This document shows, in pieces, positions 41,251 to 48,636 of a stretch of DNA of 55,488 nucleotides. The notes below the pieces were generated by a model. That model worked only from the letters and a program-made list of their open reading frames with translations, had not been told where the DNA came from and made no database searches. The DNA lies in NCBI GenBank assembly GCA_946622645.1, contig CAMOQF010000004.1, forward strand, positions 1-55,488, read 5' to 3'. Numbering within the stretch: the stretch's first letter is position 1; every line of letters starts with the position of its first letter. The translations under genes and the position numbers were made by a program. This DNA comes from an uncultured Blautia sp. Lineage in GTDB: Bacteria > Bacillota > Clostridia > Lachnospirales > Lachnospiraceae.

Positions 41251-42453
41251 TCATCTCTCCTGCAGCACCTGGAAGATATAAAATTTCAGGTAGTAGGATT
41301 CATCGGCCGCCCACAGGACCGGATGGTCCGGGGACTGGGTCCTTTTTTCCACCTGACGGAGCCTTCGGCGGGCGCCGGAGGCCGCCTGGAGGATCGTCTT
41401 TTCAAAGAGATCCTCGGTCATAAAGTGCGAGCAGGAGCAGGTCGCCAGAAAGCCGCCGTCCTTCACCAGCTTCATGGCGCGGTAATTGATCTCCCGATAG
41501 CCTTTCACAGCCTTCTTCACGGAATTTCTGGATTTGGTAAAAGCCGGAGGATCCAGGATCACGACGTCGAAAGTCTCTCCCTCTTCCTGCAGACGAGGAA
41601 GAAGCTCGAACACATCTTCGCATAAAAACGATACTCTGTCCGTCACGTCATTCAGCACAGCGTTCTTCTGTGCCTGCAGGATGGCTGTCTCCGAAGCATC
41701 CACTGCCAGAACCTGCGCAGCGCCTGCCGCCGCGGCGTTCAGCGCAAACGAACCGGTATGCGTAAAGCAGTCCAGCACCTTCTTCCCGGCGCACATCTTC
41801 CGGATCGCCAGACGGTTGTACTTCTGGTCCAGGAAGAAGCCCGTCTTCTGCCCGTCCTCCACGTCCACCTCATAGCGGACGCCGTTCTCCTCGATCAGGA
41901 CCTTCGTGGGGAACGGATCCCCGATAAAGCCTTTGTAAAGCTCCATCCCTTCCTGCAGGCGGACCTTCGCGTCGCTTCGTTCATAGATCCCCCGGATCAC
42001 GATGCCGTCTTCCGCCAGCACCTCCCGGAGAGCGTCCGTGATCACCTTTTTCCAACGATCGATCCCCAGAGCCAGAGACTGGACCACGATGATATCCGAA
42101 AACTTGTCCGCGACAAATCCGGGCAGAAAATCCGCCTCGCCGAAGATCAGCCTGCAGCAGCCCGTGTCCACGGTCAGCCTGCGGTAATTCCACGCATCCC
42201 TTACCCGGTCTTTAAAGAAAGCGTCGTCGATCGTCTTATGCTCGTCCCGGGTCAGCAGCCGGATCGTGATCTTCGAGGCTGTGTTGATAAAACCTTTGCC
42301 CAGAGGATAGCCGTCAAAGTCCCTGATCAGCACCACGTCGCCCTGGGCAAAACTTCCCATGACGGATTCGATCTCGTTGTCAAAGACCCACATCCCGCCT
42401 GCCTTTAACAGACGTCCTTCTCCTTTTTTCAGCGTTGCCACCGCATGTTCCAT
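41251..42453 (-). CDS. Class I SAM-dependent rRNA (cytosine) methyltransferase, RlmI-like
   Basis: I use the ATG at 42453 (MEHAVATLKKGEGRLLKAGG), which has AAAGGAGG seven bases upstream, rather than a start 12 codons earlier. The 400-residue product has an N-terminal PUA domain (about 1-75), a central EEHEE-like domain (about 80-180) and a Rossmann methyltransferase domain with VLDCFTHTGSFALNAA (SAM loop) and the catalytic motif VILDPPAFTKS. This matches the RlmI/YwbD group, which makes m5C in 23S rRNA. It stands alone, convergent with the serine hydrolase. Confidence 0.9.
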   Translation of the reverse strand: MEHAVATLKKGEGRLLKAGGMWVFDNEIESVMGSFAQGDVVLIRDFDGYPLGKGFINTASKITIRLLTRDEHKTIDDAFFKDRVRDAWNYRRLTVDTGCCRLIFGEADFLPGFVADKFSDIIVVQSLALGIDRWKKVITDALREVLAEDGIVIRGIYERSDAKVRLQEGMELYKGFIGDPFPTKVLIEENGVRYEVDVEDGQKTGFFLDQKYNRLAIRKMCAGKKVLDCFTHTGSFALNAAAAGAAQVLAVDASETAILQAQKNAVLNDVTDRVSFLCEDVFELLPRLQEEGETFDVVILDPPAFTKSRNSVKKAVKGYREINYRAMKLVKDGGFLATCSCSHFMTEDLFEKTILQAASGARRRLRQVEKRTQSPDHPVLWAADESYYLKFYIFQVLQER

Positions 42454-42570
42454 ATAGCGGCCTCCTTTATCGAAATGCCCGATGCACAAACCCAGTTTCC
42501 GTTCTCTATCATCCTACCAACACAGGAATAAAAAATCAACAGGCAGACGTGCGGCTTTCATACAATCTGA

Positions 42571-42599
42571 TTTACTTTTTTCCTTTTTCACTATATAAT
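42571..42599 (+). promoter_or_regulatory. Promoter of the sugar isomerase gene
   Basis: TTTACT (42571-42576) and TATAAT (42594-42599) are separated by 17 bp. The ribosome site AAAGGAGG follows near 42618. Confidence 0.7.
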
Positions 42600-42634
42600 T
42601 CGTATATAAACCTGATAAAAGGAGGAATCGCTTC

Positions 42635-44065
42635 ATGTTAGTAAAGTCTCTGGTTGAAACCAAAGCAAGGATCGGCGTTTTTTCGATCGCGCTCGGCGCG
42701 TACCTTCCACAGTTTCCTTCCCTTGTCCCCGAATTTGAAGCCCAGTATGAAGCCTTCAAAAAAATGCTCCCTGACACAGTCGATCTGATCGACGGCGGGA
42801 TCGTCACGACCAAAGAGCTGGCCATGGCCGCCGGTGATAAATTCCGCGCTGCCGACGTCGACCTGGTGATCCTGCAGCTGCTGACATACGCGACATCCTA
42901 CAACATGCTTCCCGCTGTCCGGGATCTGGACGTCCCCGTGGTCCTGGTCAATCTTCAGAAAAAAGCGGCGCCGGATTACGCGAAGACAGACACCGCCACA
43001 TGGCTCGGCGAACTCTACGCCTGCGGCGCCGTCGGCGAGATGGTCGCCGATCTTGAAAGAGCCGGAAAACGTCACGCCGTGATCACCGGCGTGGTGGAAG
43101 GCGGAGATCCCGCAGCCATCGCCGAGATCGAAGACTGGTGCAAAGCCGCTCAGGTAAGACGCAGATTCCGCGATACCAACCTTGCCCAGATCGGAAGGCC
43201 TTATCCCGGCATGATGGATCTCTACATCGACGAGACCAACCTGTATCACAGGATGTGGCTCTATACCAAACAGTTCGACTGGGAGAAGATGTGGGCGATC
43301 GCCGACGACATCGATGACGAAGCCGCCATCCGCGAAAAAGCCCAGGACATCCTCGACACCTTTGAGATCGAAGGCGGCGGGACCATCGAAAAAGTATGGG
43401 ACATGGCCCGTTATGTCGTAGCCTTTGAAAAATGGGTCCGCGACGAGCAGATCGGCTTCATCGCGTCGCACTACGACGGCTTTGCCCAGGGGAAAGCCGG
43501 CACGCTGGACAGCATGCTGATCCCCGCCTTCTCCATGCTGATCAGGCAGAGCGTCGCCTGCGCGGTCGAAGGCGACATCAAAGTGGCGATGGCCATGAGC
43601 ATCCTCAAGACCATCTCCGGCATGGGACAGCTCTCCGAGATGTACTCCATCGACTTTAACGAAGACATCTGCATCATCGGCCACAGCGGATCGGGCGATG
43701 CGGACATCTCCGCAAAGAAACCCACCATGAAGATCGTCGAAGTGTTCCACGGAAAGACCGGCGGCGGATATCTGACCCAGTTCTATCCGCACCTCGGTCC
43801 GGTCACATACCTCGGCATCACCCAGGACAAGGACGGCCATTTCAAATTCGTCGTGGCGGAAGGCGTCAACGAAGACGGACCGATCTTCACGTTCGGGGAC
43901 ACCAACATGCGCACCCGCTTCACCTGCGGAGCCAGAGAGTTCTGCAACAGATGGAGCGAGGCAGGCCCCACGCACCACATGGCCGCGGCATCCGGCCGGC
44001 ACATCGACACCATACTCAAAGTGGCAAAGATATTCAATGTACCGGTGGATGTGATCACGAGATAG
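42635..44065 (+). CDS. L-arabinose/L-fucose isomerase family protein
   Basis: A 476-residue protein similar in length and pattern to AraA-type isomerases: RIGVFSIALGAYLPQFPSLV near the start, LVILQLLTYATSYNMLP, SHYDGFAQGK and AMSILKTISGMGQLSEMYSI, then HSGSGDADISAKKP and a C-terminal THHMAAASGRH. These enzymes interconvert aldoses and ketoses with a bound metal ion. Several signature AraA residues differ, so the sugar is uncertain. No kinase or epimerase gene is next to it. Its last 11 bp overlap the end of the convergent GDPD gene. Confidence 0.8.
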   Translation: MLVKSLVETKARIGVFSIALGAYLPQFPSLVPEFEAQYEAFKKMLPDTVDLIDGGIVTTKELAMAAGDKFRAADVDLVILQLLTYATSYNMLPAVRDLDVPVVLVNLQKKAAPDYAKTDTATWLGELYACGAVGEMVADLERAGKRHAVITGVVEGGDPAAIAEIEDWCKAAQVRRRFRDTNLAQIGRPYPGMMDLYIDETNLYHRMWLYTKQFDWEKMWAIADDIDDEAAIREKAQDILDTFEIEGGGTIEKVWDMARYVVAFEKWVRDEQIGFIASHYDGFAQGKAGTLDSMLIPAFSMLIRQSVACAVEGDIKVAMAMSILKTISGMGQLSEMYSIDFNEDICIIGHSGSGDADISAKKPTMKIVEVFHGKTGGGYLTQFYPHLGPVTYLGITQDKDGHFKFVVAEGVNEDGPIFTFGDTNMRTRFTCGAREFCNRWSEAGPTHHMAAASGRHIDTILKVAKIFNVPVDVITR

Positions 44066-45152
44066 AAACCAGCCTGCCGGCCCGTTCCGGTTCGTTGGTA
44101 ATAATACCGTCAGGACAGGCGTTTATTGTCTTCCCCAGATCTGCTTCACTGTCAGGGGTCCAGGCATAAACGCCTGTCTGACGTTCATGCATCGCTTTCA
44201 CAAGTTCCGCGGTGAGCGTATTATAATGGCAGATCAGATAATCAGGATGAAAACCGAGGCTGTCCACATAAGCGGTCAGGTCCGCCTGCGCCCGGATCTG
44301 TTCTTCCACATCAGACCAGACGGCGTCCGCCGCGGCAATCGCCGCGATCCCTTCCACGACGCTCATCAGGATCTCTTCCGGCGTATCCCCTTTTGCTCCA
44401 AACGTCTCCAGCAGGCGGATGACCGGCTCCGGAAAATTCTTAAGATCCTCCACGGTATACTCGATGATCGCTTTTTCGGCAGGGAATATGGTCGAAAAAT
44501 CAAAAAGCGTCAGCACCGAAAGGTTCGGTATGGTGATGATCCCCACCGGGATCTCAGGCGCATACTCTTTCAGTTCTCGAAGGATCTCATGGTCGAACGA
44601 GCTCACCATCACGCGGCCGGTCATCCCGGAAGAGCGGACCGTATCCACCAGTGTACGGATCACCAGGTCGCCGGACTGTCTGGTCGGTTTGATCTCCAGA
44701 TTGACGATCTGAAAATCCAGCTCTTCCGCCGCTGACAGACATTCTTCCAGCGTAAGGATCTGTTCTCCGGCATATTCCTCACCGAACCGCGACCCGAAAT
44801 CATAGGTTTTCAGTTCCTCCAGCGTCATCTCCGAGATCCTGCCGCTGCCGTTGCTGGTAAGGTCGATCCTGTCATCATGTCTCAGGACCAGATATCCGTC
44901 CTTTGTCATCCACAGATCCGTCTCGAACCCGTCCGCACCGGCAGCCTTCGCGGCTTTCAGCGCGGAGAGCGTGTTCTCCGGCCCAAGGCCGGCTCCTCCC
45001 CCATGGGCCTGTATCACGATACCGGAGCCGTCCTCCGTGTCCGCGGAAGCCGTATCGGACAGCTCCGTCTCTGCCATTACATGGATCTGCAGCGCAAGGC
45101 AGATCATCATTATGAGACATACAATTCTATTTCGCTTTTCTGAATGAAACAT
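44055..45152 (-). CDS. Glycerophosphodiester phosphodiesterase, secreted
   Basis: I choose the ATG at 45152, with GGAGGGG seven bases upstream, giving 365 residues. A signal peptide (about 1-32, ending VMA) leads to a GDPD TIM barrel. It carries QAHGGGAGLGPENTLSALKA (active-site His, Glu, Asn), FETDLWMTKDGYLVLRHDD (metal and catalytic residues), NLEIKP and a C-terminal GVYAWTPD. An insertion of about 50 residues (around 225-280) precedes the last strands. It cleaves glycerophosphodiesters outside the cell. The 3' ends of this gene and the isomerase overlap by 11 bp. Confidence 0.9.
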   Translation of the reverse strand: MFHSEKRNRIVCLIMMICLALQIHVMAETELSDTASADTEDGSGIVIQAHGGGAGLGPENTLSALKAAKAAGADGFETDLWMTKDGYLVLRHDDRIDLTSNGSGRISEMTLEELKTYDFGSRFGEEYAGEQILTLEECLSAAEELDFQIVNLEIKPTRQSGDLVIRTLVDTVRSSGMTGRVMVSSFDHEILRELKEYAPEIPVGIITIPNLSVLTLFDFSTIFPAEKAIIEYTVEDLKNFPEPVIRLLETFGAKGDTPEEILMSVVEGIAAIAAADAVWSDVEEQIRAQADLTAYVDSLGFHPDYLICHYNTLTAELVKAMHERQTGVYAWTPDSEADLGKTINACPDGIITNEPERAGRLVSIS

Positions 45153-45224
45153 GATTCGTCCCCTCCGCATTATTGTAAGCTTATGTGATATAAAATCCCG
45201 GAAATACGCCGGAAATTGTTTCAA

Positions 45225-45253
45225 TTTACTTATGGATCATCCTGTTTTATAAT
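45225..45253 (+). promoter_or_regulatory. Promoter of the DUF3842 gene
   Basis: TTTACT (45225-45230) and TATAAT (45248-45253) are separated by 17 bp, about 75 bp ahead of the start codon. Confidence 0.7.
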
Positions 45254-45327
45254 GATATCACAACCTGACCCCGTAGAAAACTCCGATAACTTTTTCGGGA
45301 AAAACAAGAATCAAAGGATATTACAGT

Positions 45328-45765
45328 ATGAACAAAAATAATACCAGTCAGAAAATTCTCGTGATCGACGCGCAGGGCGGAGGGCTTGGAAAACAGCTGA
45401 TCCAGAATATCAGAAAAGACCTGCCGCAGGCTTATATCATGGCTGTCGGGACCAATTCCGCAGCCACCGCCGCAATGCTGAAAGCAGGCGCCCATGAAGC
45501 GGCCACCGGCGAGAATGCCGTCGTCGTCGCAAGCCGCAAAGCAGACGTCATTATCGGACCGATCGGTATCCTGATCGCGGACTCCATGCTGGGGGAGATC
45601 ACGCAGGTCATGGCTGCCGCCGCCGCGCGCGCGGAAGCGCCCCGCATCCTGATCCCTTTCAGCAGCTGCGACAACTATATCGCCGGCGTATCGGATTTCA
45701 GCATCGGGCATCTGATCAGCGATGCCTTGGAACAGCTCAAAAACCTGATGACAGACAATACATGA
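45328..45765 (+). CDS. DUF3842 family protein
   Basis: A 145-residue soluble protein with an N-terminal nucleotide-binding-like loop (KILVIDAQGGGLGKQLIQNI) and MAVGTNSAATAAMLKAGAHE, typical of DUF3842. The function is unknown. Members occur mainly in anaerobic Firmicutes. The glycine-rich loop suggests binding of a nucleotide or cofactor. The -35 element of the next promoter lies within its last codons, so it may be partly co-expressed with the nickel-related operon that follows. Confidence 0.85.
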   Translation: MNKNNTSQKILVIDAQGGGLGKQLIQNIRKDLPQAYIMAVGTNSAATAAMLKAGAHEAATGENAVVVASRKADVIIGPIGILIADSMLGEITQVMAAAAARAEAPRILIPFSSCDNYIAGVSDFSIGHLISDALEQLKNLMTDNT

Positions 45766-45776
45766 TGTGTTATAAT
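45748..45776 (+). promoter_or_regulatory. Promoter of the larC operon
   Basis: ATGACA (45748-45753), inside the last DUF3842 codons, and a perfect TATAAT (45771-45776) are separated by 17 bp. Transcription should begin near 45783, exactly at the first arm of the structured leader. Confidence 0.75.
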
Positions 45777-45782
45777 GACCCA

Positions 45783-45949
45783 AACGGCATGAAGCCATTT
45801 TTATATGCGCCGAAGCGCATCTGATGCATCGTACATTCACGATGCGGTTCCTGTTGCAGGGCAGCCGGGTATTTGTCCTGCACACAATACTTTGGTAAGC
45901 CATGAAGGCATGCCCACTCTTCTCAGAAGAGGACGGGTATGCTTTTTTT
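45783..45949 (+). ncRNA. Structured 5' leader with pseudoknot and terminator, riboswitch candidate
   Basis: The leader contains a possible closing helix GGCAUG/CAUGCC (45786-45791 with 45909-45914) and a hairpin AUGCGC-CGAA-GCGCAU (45805-45820). A second hairpin is GCAUCGU/ACGAUGC (45826-45845), and a third is CCGGGUAUUUGU/ACAAUACUUUGG (45865-45876 with 45884-45895). The loop of the third contains CCUGCA (45877-45882), a perfect complement of UGCAGG (45855-45860) just upstream, so a pseudoknot can form. It ends in a strong terminator: GCATGCCC/GGGTATGC (45908-45915 with 45935-45942) with an inner CTCTTC/GAAGAG and seven T. The 3' arm of the closing helix is also the 5' arm of the terminator, so the two exclude each other. 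I do not recognise the class. Confidence 0.7.
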
Positions 45950-45969
45950 GAGCAGAAAAGGAGGAAAAA

Positions 45970-46368
45970 ATGGCTTGTTTTTTAGTATCGGCAGCTGAAG
46001 CTGTCGTCGTCACTGCGGTAGAGAAGGCAGAAGAAAAGAAAGAACAGAAAATCGCGGAGAACAGCTCTTCTGAGATCGTCGAGACAAAGATCCCGCTCAG
46101 CAGAAAACTGAAATGGCTCTCCTATATGCTGTGGGGAGGCGCCATCCTGCTGGCCTTCGAACATATCTGGCACGGAGAAGTGGTGGCATGGTTCCCGTTC
46201 TTATCCGCCATGTCAGATCCGGGGGATACAGCTGAGATGCTGCACGAAATGGCAACAACCGGCGTATGTATGGCCTTGCTGGTCACGCTCGTCTGGATCG
46301 GCATGTGCTTTGCGGCGGATGCCATCCTGAAACGCGGACAGAATGAACCTGCACGTAAAGCTTCCTGA
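45970..46368 (+). CDS. Small membrane protein in larC operon, unknown family
   Basis: A 132-residue protein. It opens with MACFLVSAAEAVVVTAVEKA, then a charged stretch (about 20-45). Two membrane helices follow (about 50-68 and 96-118), separated by a loop with HIWHGEVVAWFPFL, whose two histidines could touch a metal. A strong ribosome site (AAGGAGG) follows the leader terminator by about 10 bases, so expression depends on read-through. I do not recognise the family. Its place before an ECF S component and LarC suggests a part in metal uptake. Confidence 0.65.
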   Translation: MACFLVSAAEAVVVTAVEKAEEKKEQKIAENSSSEIVETKIPLSRKLKWLSYMLWGGAILLAFEHIWHGEVVAWFPFLSAMSDPGDTAEMLHEMATTGVCMALLVTLVWIGMCFAADAILKRGQNEPARKAS

Positions 46369-46385
46369 CAGAAAGGATATAAAAA

Positions 46386-46694
46386 ATGACATTATTGCTC
46401 ACAGTCTTTGCGGCTGTCTTTGTGACAGTCAAATGGTATAACCGGAAAGACGACAGCATGAAGCTTGGCATCCTCTGTTTTCTGTACTGGGGAGCCTCGA
46501 TCATGTGGTTCGTAGATGCTGTTTTTGAATACGCGGAACTTGGTGCCGCTTACTTTACGCCGGCTCTGGAGGATATGATCAACGACTCCTTCCTGGGTCT
46601 GTCCGTGATCGCCCTGGGCCTGATCATCTGGCTCGTAAGGCTTCTGATCACGGATCCGAAAGGCTCTGTACGCGCAGCACTTCAAAAGCACTGA
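46386..46694 (+). CDS. Small membrane protein in larC operon, unknown family
   Basis: A 102-residue protein with three hydrophobic segments (about 2-16, 27-45 and 68-88) and a polar loop EYAELGAAYFTPALEDMIND. It lies 17 bp after the previous gene, with AAAGGA ahead of the start. The family is not recognised. Together with its neighbour it resembles the small accessory membrane subunits of metal ECF transporters in size and position only. Confidence 0.65.
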   Translation: MTLLLTVFAAVFVTVKWYNRKDDSMKLGILCFLYWGASIMWFVDAVFEYAELGAAYFTPALEDMINDSFLGLSVIALGLIIWLVRLLITDPKGSVRAALQKH

Positions 46695-46709
46695 AAAAAA
46701 GAATCTGAG

Positions 46710-47249
46710 ATGAGAAAAGAACAAAAAAACGTGTTACGTCTGGTTTATTCCGCCATCTGTCTCGCTTTGTGTATGGTACTTCCCTTTCTGACCGGTCAGA
46801 TCCCGCAGATCGGGCAGATGCTCTCGCCGATGCATATCCCGGTTTTTCTGTGCGGCTTTATGTGCGGCTGGCCGTGGGGACTGGCGGTAGGTTTCATTGC
46901 ACCGCTCTTAAGAGGCGCTGTGTTCGGCATTCCCGTGCTGGTTCCGGGGGGGATCTCCATGGCTTTCGAGCTGGCGACCTACGGCCTGATCGCAGGGATC
47001 CTCTACCGTGTCTTTCCCAAAAAGCTTCCGTATATCTATCTGACCCTTGTGATCGGGATGATATCCGGACGCATCGTCTGGGGAATCGTGCGTTTTATCG
47101 TTTCCGGCGTGACGCAATCGGAATTCACGTTTGAAATGTTTATGGCAGGAGCCCTGATAAACGCCATTCCCGGCATCATCCTGCATCTTGTGCTGATACC
47201 TGTCATCGTACAGGCGATGCAGAAAGCAAAACTGATCGTCAATGACTGA
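46710..47249 (+). CDS. ECF transporter S component-like membrane protein
   Basis: A 179-residue protein with about five or six helices. Features of ECF substrate-binding subunits are LVYSAICLALCMVLPFLTGQ, MLSPMHIPVFLCGFMCGWPW, and a late PGIILHLVLIPVIVQAM. The substrate is unknown. With LarC immediately downstream (LarC starts 13 bp after its stop), nickel or a nickel-cofactor precursor is the leading guess. The ribosome site is weak, so it may depend on translation of the gene before it. Confidence 0.75.
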   Translation: MRKEQKNVLRLVYSAICLALCMVLPFLTGQIPQIGQMLSPMHIPVFLCGFMCGWPWGLAVGFIAPLLRGAVFGIPVLVPGGISMAFELATYGLIAGILYRVFPKKLPYIYLTLVIGMISGRIVWGIVRFIVSGVTQSEFTFEMFMAGALINAIPGIILHLVLIPVIVQAMQKAKLIVND

Positions 47250-47262
47250 AGAGGAAAAACCG

Positions 47263-48636
47263 ATGAAAAAGACGCTTTTTATTGACTGCAGCATGGGAAT
47301 CGCAGGAGACATGTTTACAGCCGCTTTGCTGGAGCTGTTTCCGGACAAAGAAGACATGGTCCGGAAACTGAATCAGCTTCAGATCCCGGGCGTGGAATAC
47401 AGACCGGACGTCAAAACCGTCAATAACATCACAGGCACGCATATGACCGTGCTGATCCATGGCGAGGTAGAGGGAGAACCCCATCCCGGTCATCATGAAG
47501 AAGACCATGCTCACCATGAGCACGATCATCACGACCATGATCACCACGACCATGACCATCATGACCACGATCACCACGACCACGATCATCACGGATACGA
47601 GCATGATCATCACGATCATCATGGTCACGATCATCATCATACCAGCATGCAGGAGATCCGCGATCTGATCGGCTCCCTGCAGATCTCCGACAAGACCCGG
47701 CAGGATGTCCTGTCGGTCTATGAGGTCATCGCCCAGGCAGAGAGCAAGGCGCACGGTGTTCCGGTCACGGATATCCATTTTCACGAAGTGGGAACGATGG
47801 ACGCCGTCGCCGATATCACGGCAGTCTGTTTTCTCCTGGAGCAGCTTTCCCCGGATGAGATCATCTGCAGTCCGGTCCACTTAGGCTGCGGAGAAGTTCA
47901 CTGCGCGCACGGAGTCCTTCCGGTGCCGGCTCCTGCCACCGCTTACATCCTTGCAGGCATCCCGACCTACAGCGACGGAACCAGGGGAGAACTTACCACG
48001 CCTACAGGAGCTGCCCTCCTCAGGCATTTTGTTTCCCGCTTTGAGACCCGGACGGTCCGGGATCAGTACGGCACGCCGGACGACCTTCAGATCAGCGCAG
48101 GAGCTGCCTGTCCCATGCCGCTGCCGCACGTCGAAGCCACTGCCTATGGAATGGGGACAAAGGAGTTTTCCAGGACCAACTGTGTCCGCCTGTTCTGGGG
48201 TTCTTCCGATCCCGCGTCCGGACGCGATACGATCGTGGAGCTTCGCTGCAATATCGACGACATGACGGCAGAAGAACTCGGATTTGCGATGGACCGTCTT
48301 CTGGAAGCCGGCGCCCTGGACGTTTTCATGATCCCGGTCATCATGAAAAAGAACCGCCCCGGGACCATGTTCTGCGTCCTCTGCAAAGAAGGACAGAAGG
48401 AAGAGCTCACACGCCTGATCTTCAAGCATACTTCCACCATCGGCATCCGCGAAAATGTATCTTCCCGAAGCGTCCTGAACCGTGAAGAAGAAATACGGCA
48501 TACTCCTTACGGAGAATGCCGTCAGAAAAATGTTTCCGGTTATGGAACAGCTCGGAAAAAGCTTGAATACGATGACCTTGCCGGGATCGCCATCCGGCAC
48601 GGTCTGAGCCTCGCCGAAGCCCGGGAGCTGTTATGA
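47263..48636 (+). CDS. larC: LarC, nickel insertion enzyme for the nickel-pincer cofactor
   Basis: I choose the ATG at 47263 (MKKTLFIDCSMGIAGDMFTA), 8 bp after GAAGAGG, giving 457 residues. LarC inserts nickel into the pyridinium dithio-mononucleotide to finish the cofactor of lactate racemase and related enzymes. Typical marks are DCSMGIAGDMFTAALLELF, FHEVGTMDAVADITAV, HGVLPVPAPATAYIL, GELTTPTGAALLRHF, and ELRCNIDDMTAEELGFAMD. A His/Asp-rich segment (about residues 75-128, mainly HDHH repeats) probably stores or binds nickel. It is one continuous frame, whereas Lactiplantibacillus needs a frameshift to join LarC1 and LarC2. No larA, larB or larE lies in the window. Confidence 0.92.
   Translation: MKKTLFIDCSMGIAGDMFTAALLELFPDKEDMVRKLNQLQIPGVEYRPDVKTVNNITGTHMTVLIHGEVEGEPHPGHHEEDHAHHEHDHHDHDHHDHDHHDHDHHDHDHHGYEHDHHDHHGHDHHHTSMQEIRDLIGSLQISDKTRQDVLSVYEVIAQAESKAHGVPVTDIHFHEVGTMDAVADITAVCFLLEQLSPDEIICSPVHLGCGEVHCAHGVLPVPAPATAYILAGIPTYSDGTRGELTTPTGAALLRHFVSRFETRTVRDQYGTPDDLQISAGAACPMPLPHVEATAYGMGTKEFSRTNCVRLFWGSSDPASGRDTIVELRCNIDDMTAEELGFAMDRLLEAGALDVFMIPVIMKKNRPGTMFCVLCKEGQKEELTRLIFKHTSTIGIRENVSSRSVLNREEEIRHTPYGECRQKNVSGYGTARKKLEYDDLAGIAIRHGLSLAEARELL

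Noticed and set aside
42638-44002. Long open frame (454 codons) on the minus strand opposite the sugar isomerase
   Set aside because: It is the antisense of a well-supported isomerase gene, rich in D, G, H and V as expected for a codon-mirrored frame.
45783-45949. Cobalamin or NiCo riboswitch for the larC leader
   Set aside because: The conserved GCCACUG core of cobalamin aptamers is absent. Only a short GCAGCCGG stretch recalls NiCo RNAs, without their four-way junction pattern.
47263-48636. Programmed frameshift in larC
   Set aside because: The gene is one uninterrupted frame from the N-terminal to the C-terminal domain.
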